Notes: generated from the letters alone by a model not told the origin. Shown: positions 16,628 through 26,767, counted from the first letter of the stretch. The stretch is 64,000 bases of DNA from an uncultured Lachnospiraceae bacterium (GCA_947176505.1 CAMWQW010000008.1:62001-126000), one strand, 5' to 3'. A program made the numbers and translations.

Positions 16628-18088
16628 TCAATTGTACTTTTTCCGATAAAAACAAACTATATTCACTAATAAAAATACAACTACCACACCTTCCCTAATA
16701 AAACAATCCCATATAGTCATTCCACAATTTCTGGTCAATAGCTGTGTAACAAATAATTGCAGACATAATATTCCTATTTTTTTGGTCTGACTAAACCAAT
16801 ATTCATTTACATTCATTTTAAAAATCTCTATATACACAAATTTTGCTCTTCCGTACCAAATAAATAAATGTCCGACTATGGTTGCCAGAACAATCCCCGA
16901 TAACCCCCATATTTTACTTAAGATAACACTCAACCCAAGATTCACTACGGAAGACATTACCATATATTTTTTATCAAAATCATATTTTCCATAAGAGTTT
17001 CTGAAATAATATATAAAATCCTGATTGATTGCAATAAAGATGTTTATTGCCAATAACACAACCAATTCCTTATTTTGTACATATTCAATGCCCAACCATA
17101 AGATAATAAATGGTGTCGACAGCTGTATTAAACTATTACATATAAAAGATGCAAAGATAAAAGCACCGTCATTTAATGTCTCCAACAATACAATTTTATC
17201 TTTATCGCTTGTTTTGGTATAAAGATAATTCCCGATTGATGCCTGCATAGGTTTCATAATCTTCGTTGCAAGCGAATATGTATATTTTGCCACCATATAA
17301 TAATTTGAATATAGTCCAGTCGTTACCAATCCTAACATAGCGGTAATGACAACATTATCTGTAGCAGAATAAATTACCGAAGATATTCTGTGACATAAAA
17401 AATTACCGATATCATGTCTAATATTATATTTTGTCCTTCCTTCTTCTTTCTCACCACCATATAGTTTCCCGTATTCCTTATTACATTTCCTGCTAATTCC
17501 TATATTCTGTAATAATGTCTGAACAATACATAGACCGACATATAATAAATAATTTTTAAATATTCCTAAGATAAAAATCCTACTGATTTGAATGAAAACC
17601 AAGATTTTTGAATCCCATTTCAGGCATATATATTCTTTTTGATCTGCTATCAATAAAAGCCTCTTATATCCTGTCAGATAAGAAATGCTCAAATTACAAA
17701 CTTGAATAATATAAATAGTCAGTAATAAAGTAAAATCATATTTTCCGTTATGAAACATAAGCGGCAAAAATACTCCGGCGACCCCTCCTAAAACAAGCAC
17801 CGCCAACGCTATCATCTGATACAGTTTTCTTGCCAGTTCCATGACACTTCCAATACTGCTTTTATCTCTTGATATCTGCTCATACAGATTGTATGTAATA
17901 ATACTTTCCATGCCCATATCAGCGATGGACAATAACGTAAAGATATCCGAAAACAAAGCTTCATAGCCCGTGTACTCAATTGGAAAATATAGGATTAAAA
18001 CTTTACGTACAAGCAAACTTAATATAATTAATAATGCATAATTTAATACGGAATAAAAACTATTTTTTAGGTATATTTTCTTTTCCAC
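16628..18088 (-). CDS. Polysaccharide flippase (Wzx-like, MATE/MOP superfamily)
   Basis: The protein has about fourteen hydrophobic helices, and its early KNSFYSVLNYALLIIL and later FYSATDNVVITAML-like segments match Wzx/RfbX flippases of the MOP superfamily. These move lipid-linked sugar repeats across the membrane. The start is uncertain. GTG at 18088 gives the usual short cytosolic N-terminus and overlaps the radical SAM gene by 29 nt. ATGs at 18139 and 18163 would extend it deeper into that gene. Base composition is strongly AT-rich, like the next five genes. Confidence 0.85.
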   Translation of the reverse strand: MEKKIYLKNSFYSVLNYALLIILSLLVRKVLILYFPIEYTGYEALFSDIFTLLSIADMGMESIITYNLYEQISRDKSSIGSVMELARKLYQMIALAVLVLGGVAGVFLPLMFHNGKYDFTLLLTIYIIQVCNLSISYLTGYKRLLLIADQKEYICLKWDSKILVFIQISRIFILGIFKNYLLYVGLCIVQTLLQNIGISRKCNKEYGKLYGGEKEEGRTKYNIRHDIGNFLCHRISSVIYSATDNVVITAMLGLVTTGLYSNYYMVAKYTYSLATKIMKPMQASIGNYLYTKTSDKDKIVLLETLNDGAFIFASFICNSLIQLSTPFIILWLGIEYVQNKELVVLLAINIFIAINQDFIYYFRNSYGKYDFDKKYMVMSSVVNLGLSVILSKIWGLSGIVLATIVGHLFIWYGRAKFVYIEIFKMNVNEYWFSQTKKIGILCLQLFVTQLLTRNCGMTIWDCFIREGVVVVFLLVNIVCFYRKKYN

Positions 18089-19001
18089 TTCTCTGCATCT
18101 GTACTCCCGGCTTAATCGGAACCATTTCTTTTGTTCCATAATTACAATAATCACATGCTGCAAAATACGTTAAACTATAAACAATATTCATAATTGCGGA
18201 TCTACTGACTTTACCGCTTAACAAATCTACATAGTCGCGACTTTCTTTGACATATCCTAAATCATCACTATGTGCCGCCCGCGGACAATAGAAGAGTTTC
18301 CCGTTTAAAATACTTCTGCAATAATTATTACAATTTCTAAATTGTTTTTGTAACATTTTTGGAGTCCGTTTTCTAGGCTGCATATCACCTAAATATCCCC
18401 ATTCTAAATCTTCACTTTTAAGATGATATTTAACTTTATTCTTCTTACACCAATTAATCAAATTATCTCTATTTCTTGATAATTTTCCGTAATCACTGAT
18501 TATAATCTTTACCTTAGCATTTTTTAATGCACAAATATCTTTTTCATGCGGTATAATTGTCCCATTGGTAAAAATATGAATATGATTAACTTGATGAAAA
18601 TCTGCAAGAAATAAAATAATCTCCGTAAGATTTTTTGAAAGTAACGGTTCGCCACCAACCAAAACTACAGTATTTATTTCATCAAAGTATCTCACAAATT
18701 TTTTAAAGGCTGCCGTAACTTTTTTTGGTTCTATATCATATGGTTTCTCATAATATTGCATCAAGTTGGCGCAATCTCTGCATCGAAGAGAACATTTCGT
18801 CGTCAATACAAGCTCAACTTGCCTTAAATAATTGTATTTGCCATTTATAATTGCCCAAATCTTTGTTTTATGGGCAGTTAAAGTCTCCAATATATTTTGA
18901 GATTTCAAAAAAATGTTCTGCTCTTCCCAGCCTTTATTTCTTGCCGCATCTCTAAAATACAAATTACACATTCTAACGCGCATACTCATAATCTTCTTCA
19001 T
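18060..19001 (-). CDS. Radical SAM protein with SPASM-like C-terminal cysteines
   Basis: The 313-aa protein has the CxxxCxxC iron-sulfur motif (CSLRCRDC, about residue 75-82). GGEPLL follows about 40 residues later, then the FTNGT strand, all typical of radical SAM enzymes. The C-terminal cysteines (CNNYCRS, FYCPRA and CDYCNYG) suggest extra clusters as in SPASM/twitch proteins. The substrate is unknown. Encoded between a flippase and a sugar-cluster membrane protein, it may modify a sugar or lipid carrier (inference). The ATG at 19001 has GGGAG about 12 nt upstream and begins a few bases after the preceding gene's stop. The ATG at 19046 overlaps that gene. Confidence 0.82.
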   Translation of the reverse strand: MKKIMSMRVRMCNLYFRDAARNKGWEEQNIFLKSQNILETLTAHKTKIWAIINGKYNYLRQVELVLTTKCSLRCRDCANLMQYYEKPYDIEPKKVTAAFKKFVRYFDEINTVVLVGGEPLLSKNLTEIILFLADFHQVNHIHIFTNGTIIPHEKDICALKNAKVKIIISDYGKLSRNRDNLINWCKKNKVKYHLKSEDLEWGYLGDMQPRKRTPKMLQKQFRNCNNYCRSILNGKLFYCPRAAHSDDLGYVKESRDYVDLLSGKVSRSAIMNIVYSLTYFAACDYCNYGTKEMVPIKPGVQMQRSGKENIPKK

Positions 19002-19008
19002 CCGTTTA

Positions 19009-21051
19009 TCATTCTCCCACTTTATAGATAAATAATGGTATTTCATATGTATCTACTCCTATATCATACGTTCCGTTCCTTCCATTACCGAAACTGTATT
19101 GACTCAAAAATATCTTTGACTTTAACAAATCAGCATTATGTTCTAACTCCAATTCAGAAATAATATATGCATTGATATTGCTATTTGAATAAAAATTCAA
19201 GACTTCATCCATGTTATTCAAATTATATATTTCATTATCATTTAAAATGCGTAAATTATTTGAAAGCCTTGCATTAATCATATGGCTTTCGGGATGGCAA
19301 AATACAATTGCATTTTCTGGAATTACTTCCAATGTATCTTGAAGTAATTCATACTGCCCAACCTTAGGTCCTCCCATTAAAAAAGCCGGTAGAAATCGGT
19401 GACTATACAACAGTACTATCATTATAAAATAAATACACCAATTTTGACTTTGAACATAGGAAACAATAGATAAAACAATCATAGGTATTAATACAGGTAC
19501 AAAATATCTGGAACAATAATAATTCGACGGGGTGTCCATTTGCAATACTGTCCATATAATCATTGCATATAACCCTACATAATATAGAGTTATTGTAATA
19601 TCAGATAATTTACGGTTTAAAAATGGAATTGCAATAAAAATTAATATTCCTATTATGCCTACCGCTCGAGATATATTAACAATGTTTAAATGTGAAATTG
19701 CCGATATTCCTTTATTTACATAGCTGTTTCGAACTATCCATGTTGCTGCATCTTCTCCGTCTTTAATAACAAATTTATCGGTAAAACACATAAAATAAGT
19801 ATAATAAACAGTACTGGCAAAAATCATTGCCCATATAGCTACAGAAATTTTCCTATAATTTTCATATAGAATTGTTCCTATCTTATCAATAACCTTTATC
19901 TTTTCTTTCAAAATAAGAATTTGTATAATAACTGCTATAATTACTAATAAATCAACCAATACAAAAATAAAAAAATAATCTAGCTTCCCATTTAAAGTAA
20001 ATCTCAAATACTGTTTTTTTACATATATAGGAGATATCTTATATGCATACCATATTGAAAAACCAAACATTATTAATTGAACTATATTAAACCATGCCAA
20101 TTTTTTTCTTTGTGTACTTCGCAATAATACTATTCCAGTAACAATAGGTATATAAGCATACATTGATATATGTACATATCCTATGAGTCCGATGCATATC
20201 CCACTAATTAGCGAAAAGAATATTCCTTTTTGAAAAATATAATTTAAACCTATCCCCACCAAATAAAGTATTACTATCTCTGATAACCCAGCCTTACCTA
20301 TATATAATAGTGGTGGAGATAATGCAAACATGACTATATATAAATAAAGATTATACTTGCTTGCCATAATTTTTTTACATACGTAAAAAAAATTTAAAAC
20401 TATCAAAATATATAAATAGTTAACCGCTTTTCTGCTATACCAAACGCCAAACATTTTACCAAATAAAGCAGTATATGAACACCACGATCCTAATGCATGG
20501 ATATAAAAAATATCTTCATTTTTTTCATGATAATAACATTTTAAATCATTTGTTAATTCTCTAATTCCATTATCAACTTCATTTGAAATTTTTCCTATTT
20601 CTTGCAAAAAATGTATCTCTTTGCTTTTTTCTTCCATTAATGTACATGTATGTAAAAAGTATGCTCCTTGGTCCGTGTCTATTGCAATTTCCTCGGAAGT
20701 AATATTAATAAGAGGCAAAATCACAAATAGAATTACCAATAGTAATACAATCTCCTGTCTTGAAATCCTTGCATAATCCCATTTTTTACATGAAACTCCT
20801 TTTAACATCAGTACAAATATGAAAATCACACTAAACGTCAATGCACATATTAAAACTTTCCAGACTGCAAAAGATTCAAATAAGAAAAAATAACACGAAA
20901 AAATTAGATACTGAATACAAAAAAGATTATTAGCTTCTAACATATGTTTTAAAGGATTCATCTCTTTAAACGGCATATATCTTACTAATATCCAACAGAC
21001 ACTTACACAAATAATAAATAAAATTATATATATCATTTTTGTATTCACCAA
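19009..21051 (-). CDS. Polytopic membrane protein, GT-C-like
   Basis: The 680-aa protein has about 13-15 hydrophobic helices, an early extracellular loop with IAIDTDQGAYF (about residue 122-132), and a C-terminal soluble region of about 110 residues (DTLEVIPENAIVFCHPES). Acidic residues in the first loop plus a soluble tail are the layout of GT-C glycosyltransferases that use lipid-linked sugars, but there is no clear match to a named family. It overlaps the upstream GT4 gene by 7 bp and sits in the AT-rich cluster. Confidence 0.65.
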   Translation of the reverse strand: MVNTKMIYIILFIICVSVCWILVRYMPFKEMNPLKHMLEANNLFCIQYLIFSCYFFLFESFAVWKVLICALTFSVIFIFVLMLKGVSCKKWDYARISRQEIVLLLVILFVILPLINITSEEIAIDTDQGAYFLHTCTLMEEKSKEIHFLQEIGKISNEVDNGIRELTNDLKCYYHEKNEDIFYIHALGSWCSYTALFGKMFGVWYSRKAVNYLYILIVLNFFYVCKKIMASKYNLYLYIVMFALSPPLLYIGKAGLSEIVILYLVGIGLNYIFQKGIFFSLISGICIGLIGYVHISMYAYIPIVTGIVLLRSTQRKKLAWFNIVQLIMFGFSIWYAYKISPIYVKKQYLRFTLNGKLDYFFIFVLVDLLVIIAVIIQILILKEKIKVIDKIGTILYENYRKISVAIWAMIFASTVYYTYFMCFTDKFVIKDGEDAATWIVRNSYVNKGISAISHLNIVNISRAVGIIGILIFIAIPFLNRKLSDITITLYYVGLYAMIIWTVLQMDTPSNYYCSRYFVPVLIPMIVLSIVSYVQSQNWCIYFIMIVLLYSHRFLPAFLMGGPKVGQYELLQDTLEVIPENAIVFCHPESHMINARLSNNLRILNDNEIYNLNNMDEVLNFYSNSNINAYIISELELEHNADLLKSKIFLSQYSFGNGRNGTYDIGVDTYEIPLFIYKVGE

Positions 21052-22160
21052 TCACATAATATTTTTTTCATTTGTTCAATCTGATTATCAAAACAATAAT
21101 TTTTCAAATAAACATCTCTGACATCTTTATTCCACGTACCTTCTCCGTTGACTTCCGAATTTAATCGGATTTCCCGTATAAAATCATCTGCAGAATTACA
21201 TCTGAAAATTCCTTGTACATAGTCCGCTTCGTAACCTTCAAGCGCTTCATCAGTTGCAAATATATTCATTCCAAACATCATCGCTTCCGCAGTTTTTACT
21301 TTCATTCCATCCCCATATTTAATGGGCAGTATCATATTGAAATATTTGTAATAGTAATCTTCTAAATTTTCTACGGTTCCAACTACCGATACATTATATT
21401 TTTCTAACTCTTTCCTCATTTTCTCAAAATCTTTTCCAACGATAATTAATTTATACTCTTGCAGTTTACACATAACACTCTCTATAAACCATTTAATTCC
21501 ATCATAATTTGGTCCAAAATTTGAGCCGATAAACAATAATACCTTTGAAGAGTCTTTTCTGTTTATTCTATTTAGAACGAATCTATCTTTAAAACTAATC
21601 GGCAATAAATAATCTGAACTCCTACCATATACTTTTTTTACTAATCGGGAATCTCTATTATTTAAGCATATTAATTTATCAGCATATCTTATAGACAACT
21701 TTTCATTATATGCCGTTGCAATATATGCCGGAAAATACTTCCAGCCTTCGTTTTCTATCCTGTGTTTTGCATACATTACCTCAACATTATGTAAAAAAAC
21801 AACAATCCTGACTGTCCTGTTAACCTTTTTCAGAATCTTTCCCAATATTCCCGTATCTGTAAATAAAATATCCGGATTAACTTGCTTAATATATGCCAGT
21901 ATTTTTTCTTCTTCCGAAAATTTATATAATCTGCATAGCCTGATTGAAGAAATCAACGACTCTTTATTATTCTCGCAACGTTTGAAAAACCGATTATGTA
22001 CAAATTGTTCTTCTGAATTCCATATAATTGCTGAAAATAAATCTTCCTCATCTATTATCTGCGCAATTAAATCTAAATTTCTTTTAGAACACTGCATTCC
22101 ACCATTCATAACATGCTCTTTAATATTTTGGGTTCCTAAAAAAAGTACCTTTCTTCTCAT
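21045..22160 (-). CDS. Glycosyltransferase family 4-like
   Basis: The 371-aa protein fits a GT-B fold. The N-terminal half contains NGGMQCSKRNL and VVFLHNVEVMYAK. The C-terminal half has LLFIGSNFGPNYDGI, then LIIVGKDFEKMR, then ILPIKYGDGMKVKTAEAMMFG near residue 285-305, the nucleotide-sugar binding region of GT4 enzymes. It probably adds one sugar to the repeat unit. It starts 15 bp after the neighbouring GT2 gene and overlaps the next gene by 7 bp. Confidence 0.85.
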   Translation of the reverse strand: MRRKVLFLGTQNIKEHVMNGGMQCSKRNLDLIAQIIDEEDLFSAIIWNSEEQFVHNRFFKRCENNKESLISSIRLCRLYKFSEEEKILAYIKQVNPDILFTDTGILGKILKKVNRTVRIVVFLHNVEVMYAKHRIENEGWKYFPAYIATAYNEKLSIRYADKLICLNNRDSRLVKKVYGRSSDYLLPISFKDRFVLNRINRKDSSKVLLFIGSNFGPNYDGIKWFIESVMCKLQEYKLIIVGKDFEKMRKELEKYNVSVVGTVENLEDYYYKYFNMILPIKYGDGMKVKTAEAMMFGMNIFATDEALEGYEADYVQGIFRCNSADDFIREIRLNSEVNGEGTWNKDVRDVYLKNYCFDNQIEQMKKILCDW

Positions 22161-22175
22161 TCTATCTCTATATCC

Positions 22176-23171
22176 TTACCTCAATCGAGCTTTATAATTT
22201 CCCTGATAAAAATTATATATAATTCCTAACAACTTCAAAGGAAATATTCCCATATAACCGGCAAATGCCATACAACGTGTGGAAATTTTAGCATTATGAT
22301 CACTTATTACAACCCGTCTGTATTTTTTGATATTTCTACTTATCTCTTTTCCACATCTTGATTGTAATAGGCAAAACGGTAGCACATTTAATGTCTGAAT
22401 ATTGGCAATAAAAAATCTTACTTCTGCGCATTTTGCTAAATCACTATACTTTTTGCTTATAAACTCCATCATTTCTTCTGCTACAAAAATCCTATCCAGT
22501 TTCTTCTTGTTAAAACTTCCTAATGTAGTATTATTTTTTCGCTGCAAATAATAATATTTTTCAACCGGACAGAACGATATTGAATCTGCCCGCTCTATCA
22601 AGCGATATATAATCGCCATATCCTCATATCCCGTGTCCGGAAATCTCAAATTACTGAATAGATTCTTTCTAAATAACTTTCCACATGGTCCGGGTGTGAT
22701 TTTTCTTTGATAACACAAGTTTTCTAATGCCTGTTTAGACGTCATACTTTCAAAGTTAATCAGAGATTTGGTTTCTATATCTATTATGCGTTCTATGTCA
22801 TATACTGCTCTCCCAAGGCATATTGAAATATCTCCTCCACTGATTAACAACATTGTATATAATTCTTCAATACAATTTCGTGCAATAAAATCATCTCCAT
22901 CCACGAACATAATATATGCCCCATGTGAGATATCAATCCCGACATTACGTGCTGGTCCTGCACCTTCATTTTTTTGTTTAGCGATAATTTGGATTCTTCT
23001 GTCTTTCTTTTCATATTCCCGGCAAATATCAATGCTGCTGTCTGTTGAACCATCATCAACCAATATGATTTCAAGATTTTGGTAAGTCTGTGTAATAACA
23101 CTCTCAATACAGTTTTGCAGATATTGTTCTAAATTATAAATTGGTATGATTACGCTAATTAATTCTTCCAT
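22176..23171 (-). CDS. Glycosyltransferase family 2
   Basis: The 331-aa protein has the GT2 N-terminus ISVIIPIYNLEQYL, nucleotide-binding VDDGSTD (about residue 38-44), the metal motif MFVDGDDFI (about 88-96), and the acceptor-side GYEDMAI segment near 185. It acts at the inner membrane face on a lipid-linked sugar acceptor. It lies 9 bp downstream of a second GT2 gene. Confidence 0.92.
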   Translation of the reverse strand: MEELISVIIPIYNLEQYLQNCIESVITQTYQNLEIILVDDGSTDSSIDICREYEKKDRRIQIIAKQKNEGAGPARNVGIDISHGAYIMFVDGDDFIARNCIEELYTMLLISGGDISICLGRAVYDIERIIDIETKSLINFESMTSKQALENLCYQRKITPGPCGKLFRKNLFSNLRFPDTGYEDMAIIYRLIERADSISFCPVEKYYYLQRKNNTTLGSFNKKKLDRIFVAEEMMEFISKKYSDLAKCAEVRFFIANIQTLNVLPFCLLQSRCGKEISRNIKKYRRVVISDHNAKISTRCMAFAGYMGIFPLKLLGIIYNFYQGNYKARLR

Positions 23172-23180
23172 TTTCTTTCC

Positions 23181-24230
23181 TTACTTTGCAACTTTATAAA
23201 ATAGCCTCGTAAAATAGTCTAATTTATTCCAATGGCATACCCAAGAAAACACTTTTACTCCTAATTTCTGCGAAAACGGTAATTCCATATAACGAAAAAG
23301 TTTTGTATATCTGTTTTTTTTGGCATAGGGGAAATATCTATTTGTCATTTCTTGAAATACTTTGGCAATGTTTACTGCATTATCAATATTTGATTTTCTG
23401 TCCGCATTGCTTAAATACTCTCTTTTTCTGATACGCACCAATAATAAATATGTAAGAAAACTTAACATTGTAAATTCAAATAATTGAAAATCTACTTTTT
23501 CCTTTTTACATGAAAGAATTTTTTCAATACAGTTATTCCATTCTATTAGCGGTAAGTTCTCTTTTTGTATTACTTTGCTCGTAGTACTCCCTTCATGTAC
23601 CACTTGATAATATCCTATATAATCTAAACAATAAATTTTACTGCTCAAAAAAAAAGCCTCTAAATTAAATGAATTATCTTCATAAGTTTTTCCTTCCGTA
23701 AAATAAATATTATTTGCTCTGACATAGGAAGATAAATACATTTTTCCAGAAATATTAAGGCGTCTTGTCAAACACTGTCCATTGTGTGACTTATAAATGA
23801 TACGGTCAATAATTGTTCCGTCTTCTTTCACTTTATACTGCCCACTACACACCATATCACATTTATGTTTCTCAGCTATAGAAATTAAGACAAGCAGGTA
23901 ATTTCGATCAATATAATCATCGGCATCTAAAAATGTAACATACTTTCCCTTTGAAATATTTATCCCACAATTTCTTGCGGATGCTTGTCCGCCATTTTGC
24001 TTATGAATACCGACTATTCTTCTACTATATTTTTTTATATAACTATCTATAATTTTTGTACTATCATCTGTACTCCCGTCATTCACTATCACTATTTCAA
24101 AATCCTGATACACTTGTTGCAACACCGATTGTATACACTTATCTAAACGTTTTTCCTCGTTATATACAGCAATAATTATTGAAATCATAGGAGTCCAATC
24201 CTGTGCCTCCATATTTACACTCATTTGCAT
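23181..24230 (-). CDS. Glycosyltransferase family 2
   Basis: The 349-aa protein has ISIIIAVYNEEKRL near residue 16, VNDGSTDDS near 50, ASARNCGINISKG, and the metal motif FLDADDYI near 100. GKTYEDNSFNLEAF follows near 195. It is homologous in layout to the next gene, and both probably build the same glycan. It is the first gene of the continuous AT-rich run, and 178 bp without recognisable sites separate it from the Rpn nuclease gene. Confidence 0.9.
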   Translation of the reverse strand: MQMSVNMEAQDWTPMISIIIAVYNEEKRLDKCIQSVLQQVYQDFEIVIVNDGSTDDSTKIIDSYIKKYSRRIVGIHKQNGGQASARNCGINISKGKYVTFLDADDYIDRNYLLVLISIAEKHKCDMVCSGQYKVKEDGTIIDRIIYKSHNGQCLTRRLNISGKMYLSSYVRANNIYFTEGKTYEDNSFNLEAFFLSSKIYCLDYIGYYQVVHEGSTTSKVIQKENLPLIEWNNCIEKILSCKKEKVDFQLFEFTMLSFLTYLLLVRIRKREYLSNADRKSNIDNAVNIAKVFQEMTNRYFPYAKKNRYTKLFRYMELPFSQKLGVKVFSWVCHWNKLDYFTRLFYKVAK

Positions 24231-24408
24231 TTACCTTTCTCCACACACAAAAATCCCGACACAAAGCATGTCCACACTGTACTTACCAGTCCAATCTCAT
24301 ACCTTATATCAGGATTCTTAATCTAAACATATTCAATTTTCATACTTATTATCCATGTCGCTAGCAGTATAAACAATACATGAACTACTCAGAAAATATT
24401 TTTATCTT

Positions 24409-25455
24409 TTACCAGTACAATTCTACTTTCTTCTCAGCTTCCTCTTCACTCAAATCATACTGCTCCATTAACTGCTGTTTCGCGCTTGTTTGGGAATTTA
24501 CAACGGTTCTCATAGCCTGTACTAATTTTTGAATACCCTCTTCTATTCCTTCTTTTAATCCTTGTTCCAATCCCTGTTCCAGTCCTTCTTTTAGTCCTTC
24601 TTCTCGAAATTCTTCTCTTGCCTCTCTCCGTATCGCCTGTACATCCCAAGCCTCAAAGTTTGCCAACAATTCTCCCATTTTTCTCTCCTTTATCCGCTCT
24701 GTGAACAGTTCCACGTCCTCATTCGGTACATTCAGTTTTAGAAGTAATATTTCTGTAACCTGTGCAATGATATCCAGCAAATACTCCGGAGATTTATCTG
24801 TAACTTCATTCAAATACTCTTCGCTGAGTTTCTGAGCGAATCCTCCATAATCGACTGCATTTCGAAGTTTATCTATCAGCATCACAATTGAAAGTTCTTC
24901 TTTCTTTTTGAGCAGCTCCTCATTACTATAATCATTAAGCTGCACTAAGATACATTGATAGTCAGGAATATATTTTACAAACATATCGCTGAAGAGGATT
25001 CTTTCTTGAAGTCTGGTTGCCGCAGTCCAGTTATCTGAACCGTCATAGAAGATAATCGGCAGAATAGGCGGATACCTAAACTCTTTCGTCCTGCTGATTC
25101 CATTCCTCTGCTTTTCCATATCCTTCTCATAGTCTTCCCATATGAAAACCATATAACGGAGTATCTGCATAACTACATTATAATCCACAACTGATTTATG
25201 TTCAATAAGAGATATAAGAAAAAACGGCGTATCATTTATTTTTGTGTGAACTTTTTTCACAATATCCGAATTTCTTTCTTCCGTGAACATGTGTACAAAA
25301 CGTTCTGTTACGTCCTCAATATCCTCAGGCTTCACATCTTTTAAGATTGGGATATCTACATATCCCCTTAGAAACTGTGAGCATAATATCGGATCCTCAA
25401 AAATAATCTTACTGGAGCGATCCTTTACCTTACTGTTACGGAGCTTTTCTGTCAT
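24409..25455 (-). CDS. Rpn-family recombination-promoting nuclease/PD-(D/E)XK transposase-like protein
   Basis: The 348-aa protein matches the Rpn group. FEDPILCSQFLRGYVDI lies near the start, FLISLIEHKSVVDYNVVMQILRYM carries the PD-(D/E)XK core E-x-K (IEHKS) near residue 85, and RYPPILPIIFYDGSDNW follows. The C-terminus holds repeated short helices (EGLKEGLEQGLEQGLK) typical of the family. Rpn proteins are DNA nucleases linked to recombination and, in some systems, phage response. The start at 25455 has GGAAGG 8 nt upstream and the longer frame does not. It interrupts the glycan cluster and has higher GC than the genes downstream of it. Confidence 0.85.
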   Translation of the reverse strand: MTEKLRNSKVKDRSSKIIFEDPILCSQFLRGYVDIPILKDVKPEDIEDVTERFVHMFTEERNSDIVKKVHTKINDTPFFLISLIEHKSVVDYNVVMQILRYMVFIWEDYEKDMEKQRNGISRTKEFRYPPILPIIFYDGSDNWTAATRLQERILFSDMFVKYIPDYQCILVQLNDYSNEELLKKKEELSIVMLIDKLRNAVDYGGFAQKLSEEYLNEVTDKSPEYLLDIIAQVTEILLLKLNVPNEDVELFTERIKERKMGELLANFEAWDVQAIRREAREEFREEGLKEGLEQGLEQGLKEGIEEGIQKLVQAMRTVVNSQTSAKQQLMEQYDLSEEEAEKKVELYW

Positions 25456-25717
25456 TTGTAATACCTTCCTCTCCGGTATGGTATACAAATAACTTTCCAA
25501 GGCATGATTACCGTATCCCATACACTTTCCTATTAAATTTTGTTTTGGGATACTTGCTTGAAATTCTTAGAACTAAGCATGATTCCATGTTGACATAGCA
25601 GAAAACAGTATCATAGAAATTGATACGATATTCTCTTTTATCACTATATCAAAGAATTATTATCTTAGCAAGAAAAATTCTGATATAAAATATGAAATTG
25701 TCAAGGTACATATTCTC

Positions 25718-26767
25718 CTACATCTCCGCCTGCAGCTCTTCCTGAACAGGCATTTCCTGATGTATCTTTTTCCCGACCACTTGATAAGTTTTTACTACTT
25801 CTTTCTCCATTTTCATCTGCATATAAATCGCATCGTATTCTGTCTTTCTCGCATGGTATTGCGTGTCTTGGAGAAGCTTCCTGTTAGCTGCAATCACATC
25901 CGCCAGAAGCCCGATCATGAAAGTCAGGAAACCTATAATAATCAGAGTACACGCCAGAATAAGCGACTGGACATGTCCTCCTGATTGCCCTATTGTCATA
26001 TAGAACAGAAATCGAAAACCAATCATCAAACCGATTACTATAGGTGTAATTGCCAGATATGTAAAACACTTAAGCGGTTTGTACATCATATACGCTCTGA
26101 GAATTGTCAACATACTCTTTTTCACATATCCCCATATACTGTTAAAAAGTCTTGACGGTCTCAGTTCCGCATTCGTTCTCACCGGCACGCTCGTAATTGC
26201 CATCTTCTCCCTACCCGCTTGTACGATTGTTTCAAGCGTATATGTATAATCATTTACTACATTAATGTGCATTGCCGCGTCTCTGCTGAATGCTCTGAAG
26301 CCACTCGGCGCATCAGGTATATTTGTATTGGATGCCTTTCGTACGACCCAGCTTCCGAAATGTTGCAGCTTTTTCTTAATAAAAGAAAAATGTTCCGTCT
26401 GATCAATGGGTCTTTCTCCGATTACCATATCCGCTTGTCCGTCCAGAATAGGCTGTATCAGTTTCTGGATATCTTCCGCACAATACTGATTATCAGCATC
26501 TGTATTGACAATGATATCAGCGCCGTTTCTAAGACACCCATCCAGTCCCGCCATAAATCCTTTAGCGAGTCCTTTATTCTGTTTGAAGTTGACTACATGA
26601 TGTACTCCCCATTTTTTCGCCACTTCCACAGTATTATCCTGACTGCCGTCATTGATGATCAAATATTCTATTTCATCTATTCCTTCTAACTTCTTTGGAA
26701 GGTCATTGAGCGCAACCTCCAATGTCTCCGCCTCGTTATAACAGGGAATCTGGATAAGCAGCTTCAT
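25718..26767 (-). CDS. DPM1-like glycosyltransferase family 2 with C-terminal membrane helices
   Basis: The 349-aa protein opens MKLLIQIPCYNEAETLEVAL, then NDGSQDNT (about residue 38-45), then IIVNTDADNQY (about 83-93), the GT2 motifs of polyprenyl-phosphate sugar transferases. DAPSGFRAFSRDAA and two hydrophobic helices (about residues 230-250 and 265-290) support membrane attachment. It probably makes an undecaprenyl-phosphate sugar donor for the neighbouring 621-aa membrane protein (inference). The ATG at 26767 has GGAGG 8 nt upstream. Confidence 0.9.
   Translation of the reverse strand: MKLLIQIPCYNEAETLEVALNDLPKKLEGIDEIEYLIINDGSQDNTVEVAKKWGVHHVVNFKQNKGLAKGFMAGLDGCLRNGADIIVNTDADNQYCAEDIQKLIQPILDGQADMVIGERPIDQTEHFSFIKKKLQHFGSWVVRKASNTNIPDAPSGFRAFSRDAAMHINVVNDYTYTLETIVQAGREKMAITSVPVRTNAELRPSRLFNSIWGYVKKSMLTILRAYMMYKPLKCFTYLAITPIVIGLMIGFRFLFYMTIGQSGGHVQSLILACTLIIIGFLTFMIGLLADVIAANRKLLQDTQYHARKTEYDAIYMQMKMEKEVVKTYQVVGKKIHQEMPVQEELQAEM

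Noticed and set aside
16419..16655. 78-codon minus-strand open frame as a real gene
   Set aside because: Overlaps both neighbours and becomes arginine-rich after 16535; explained better as a frameshifted remnant.
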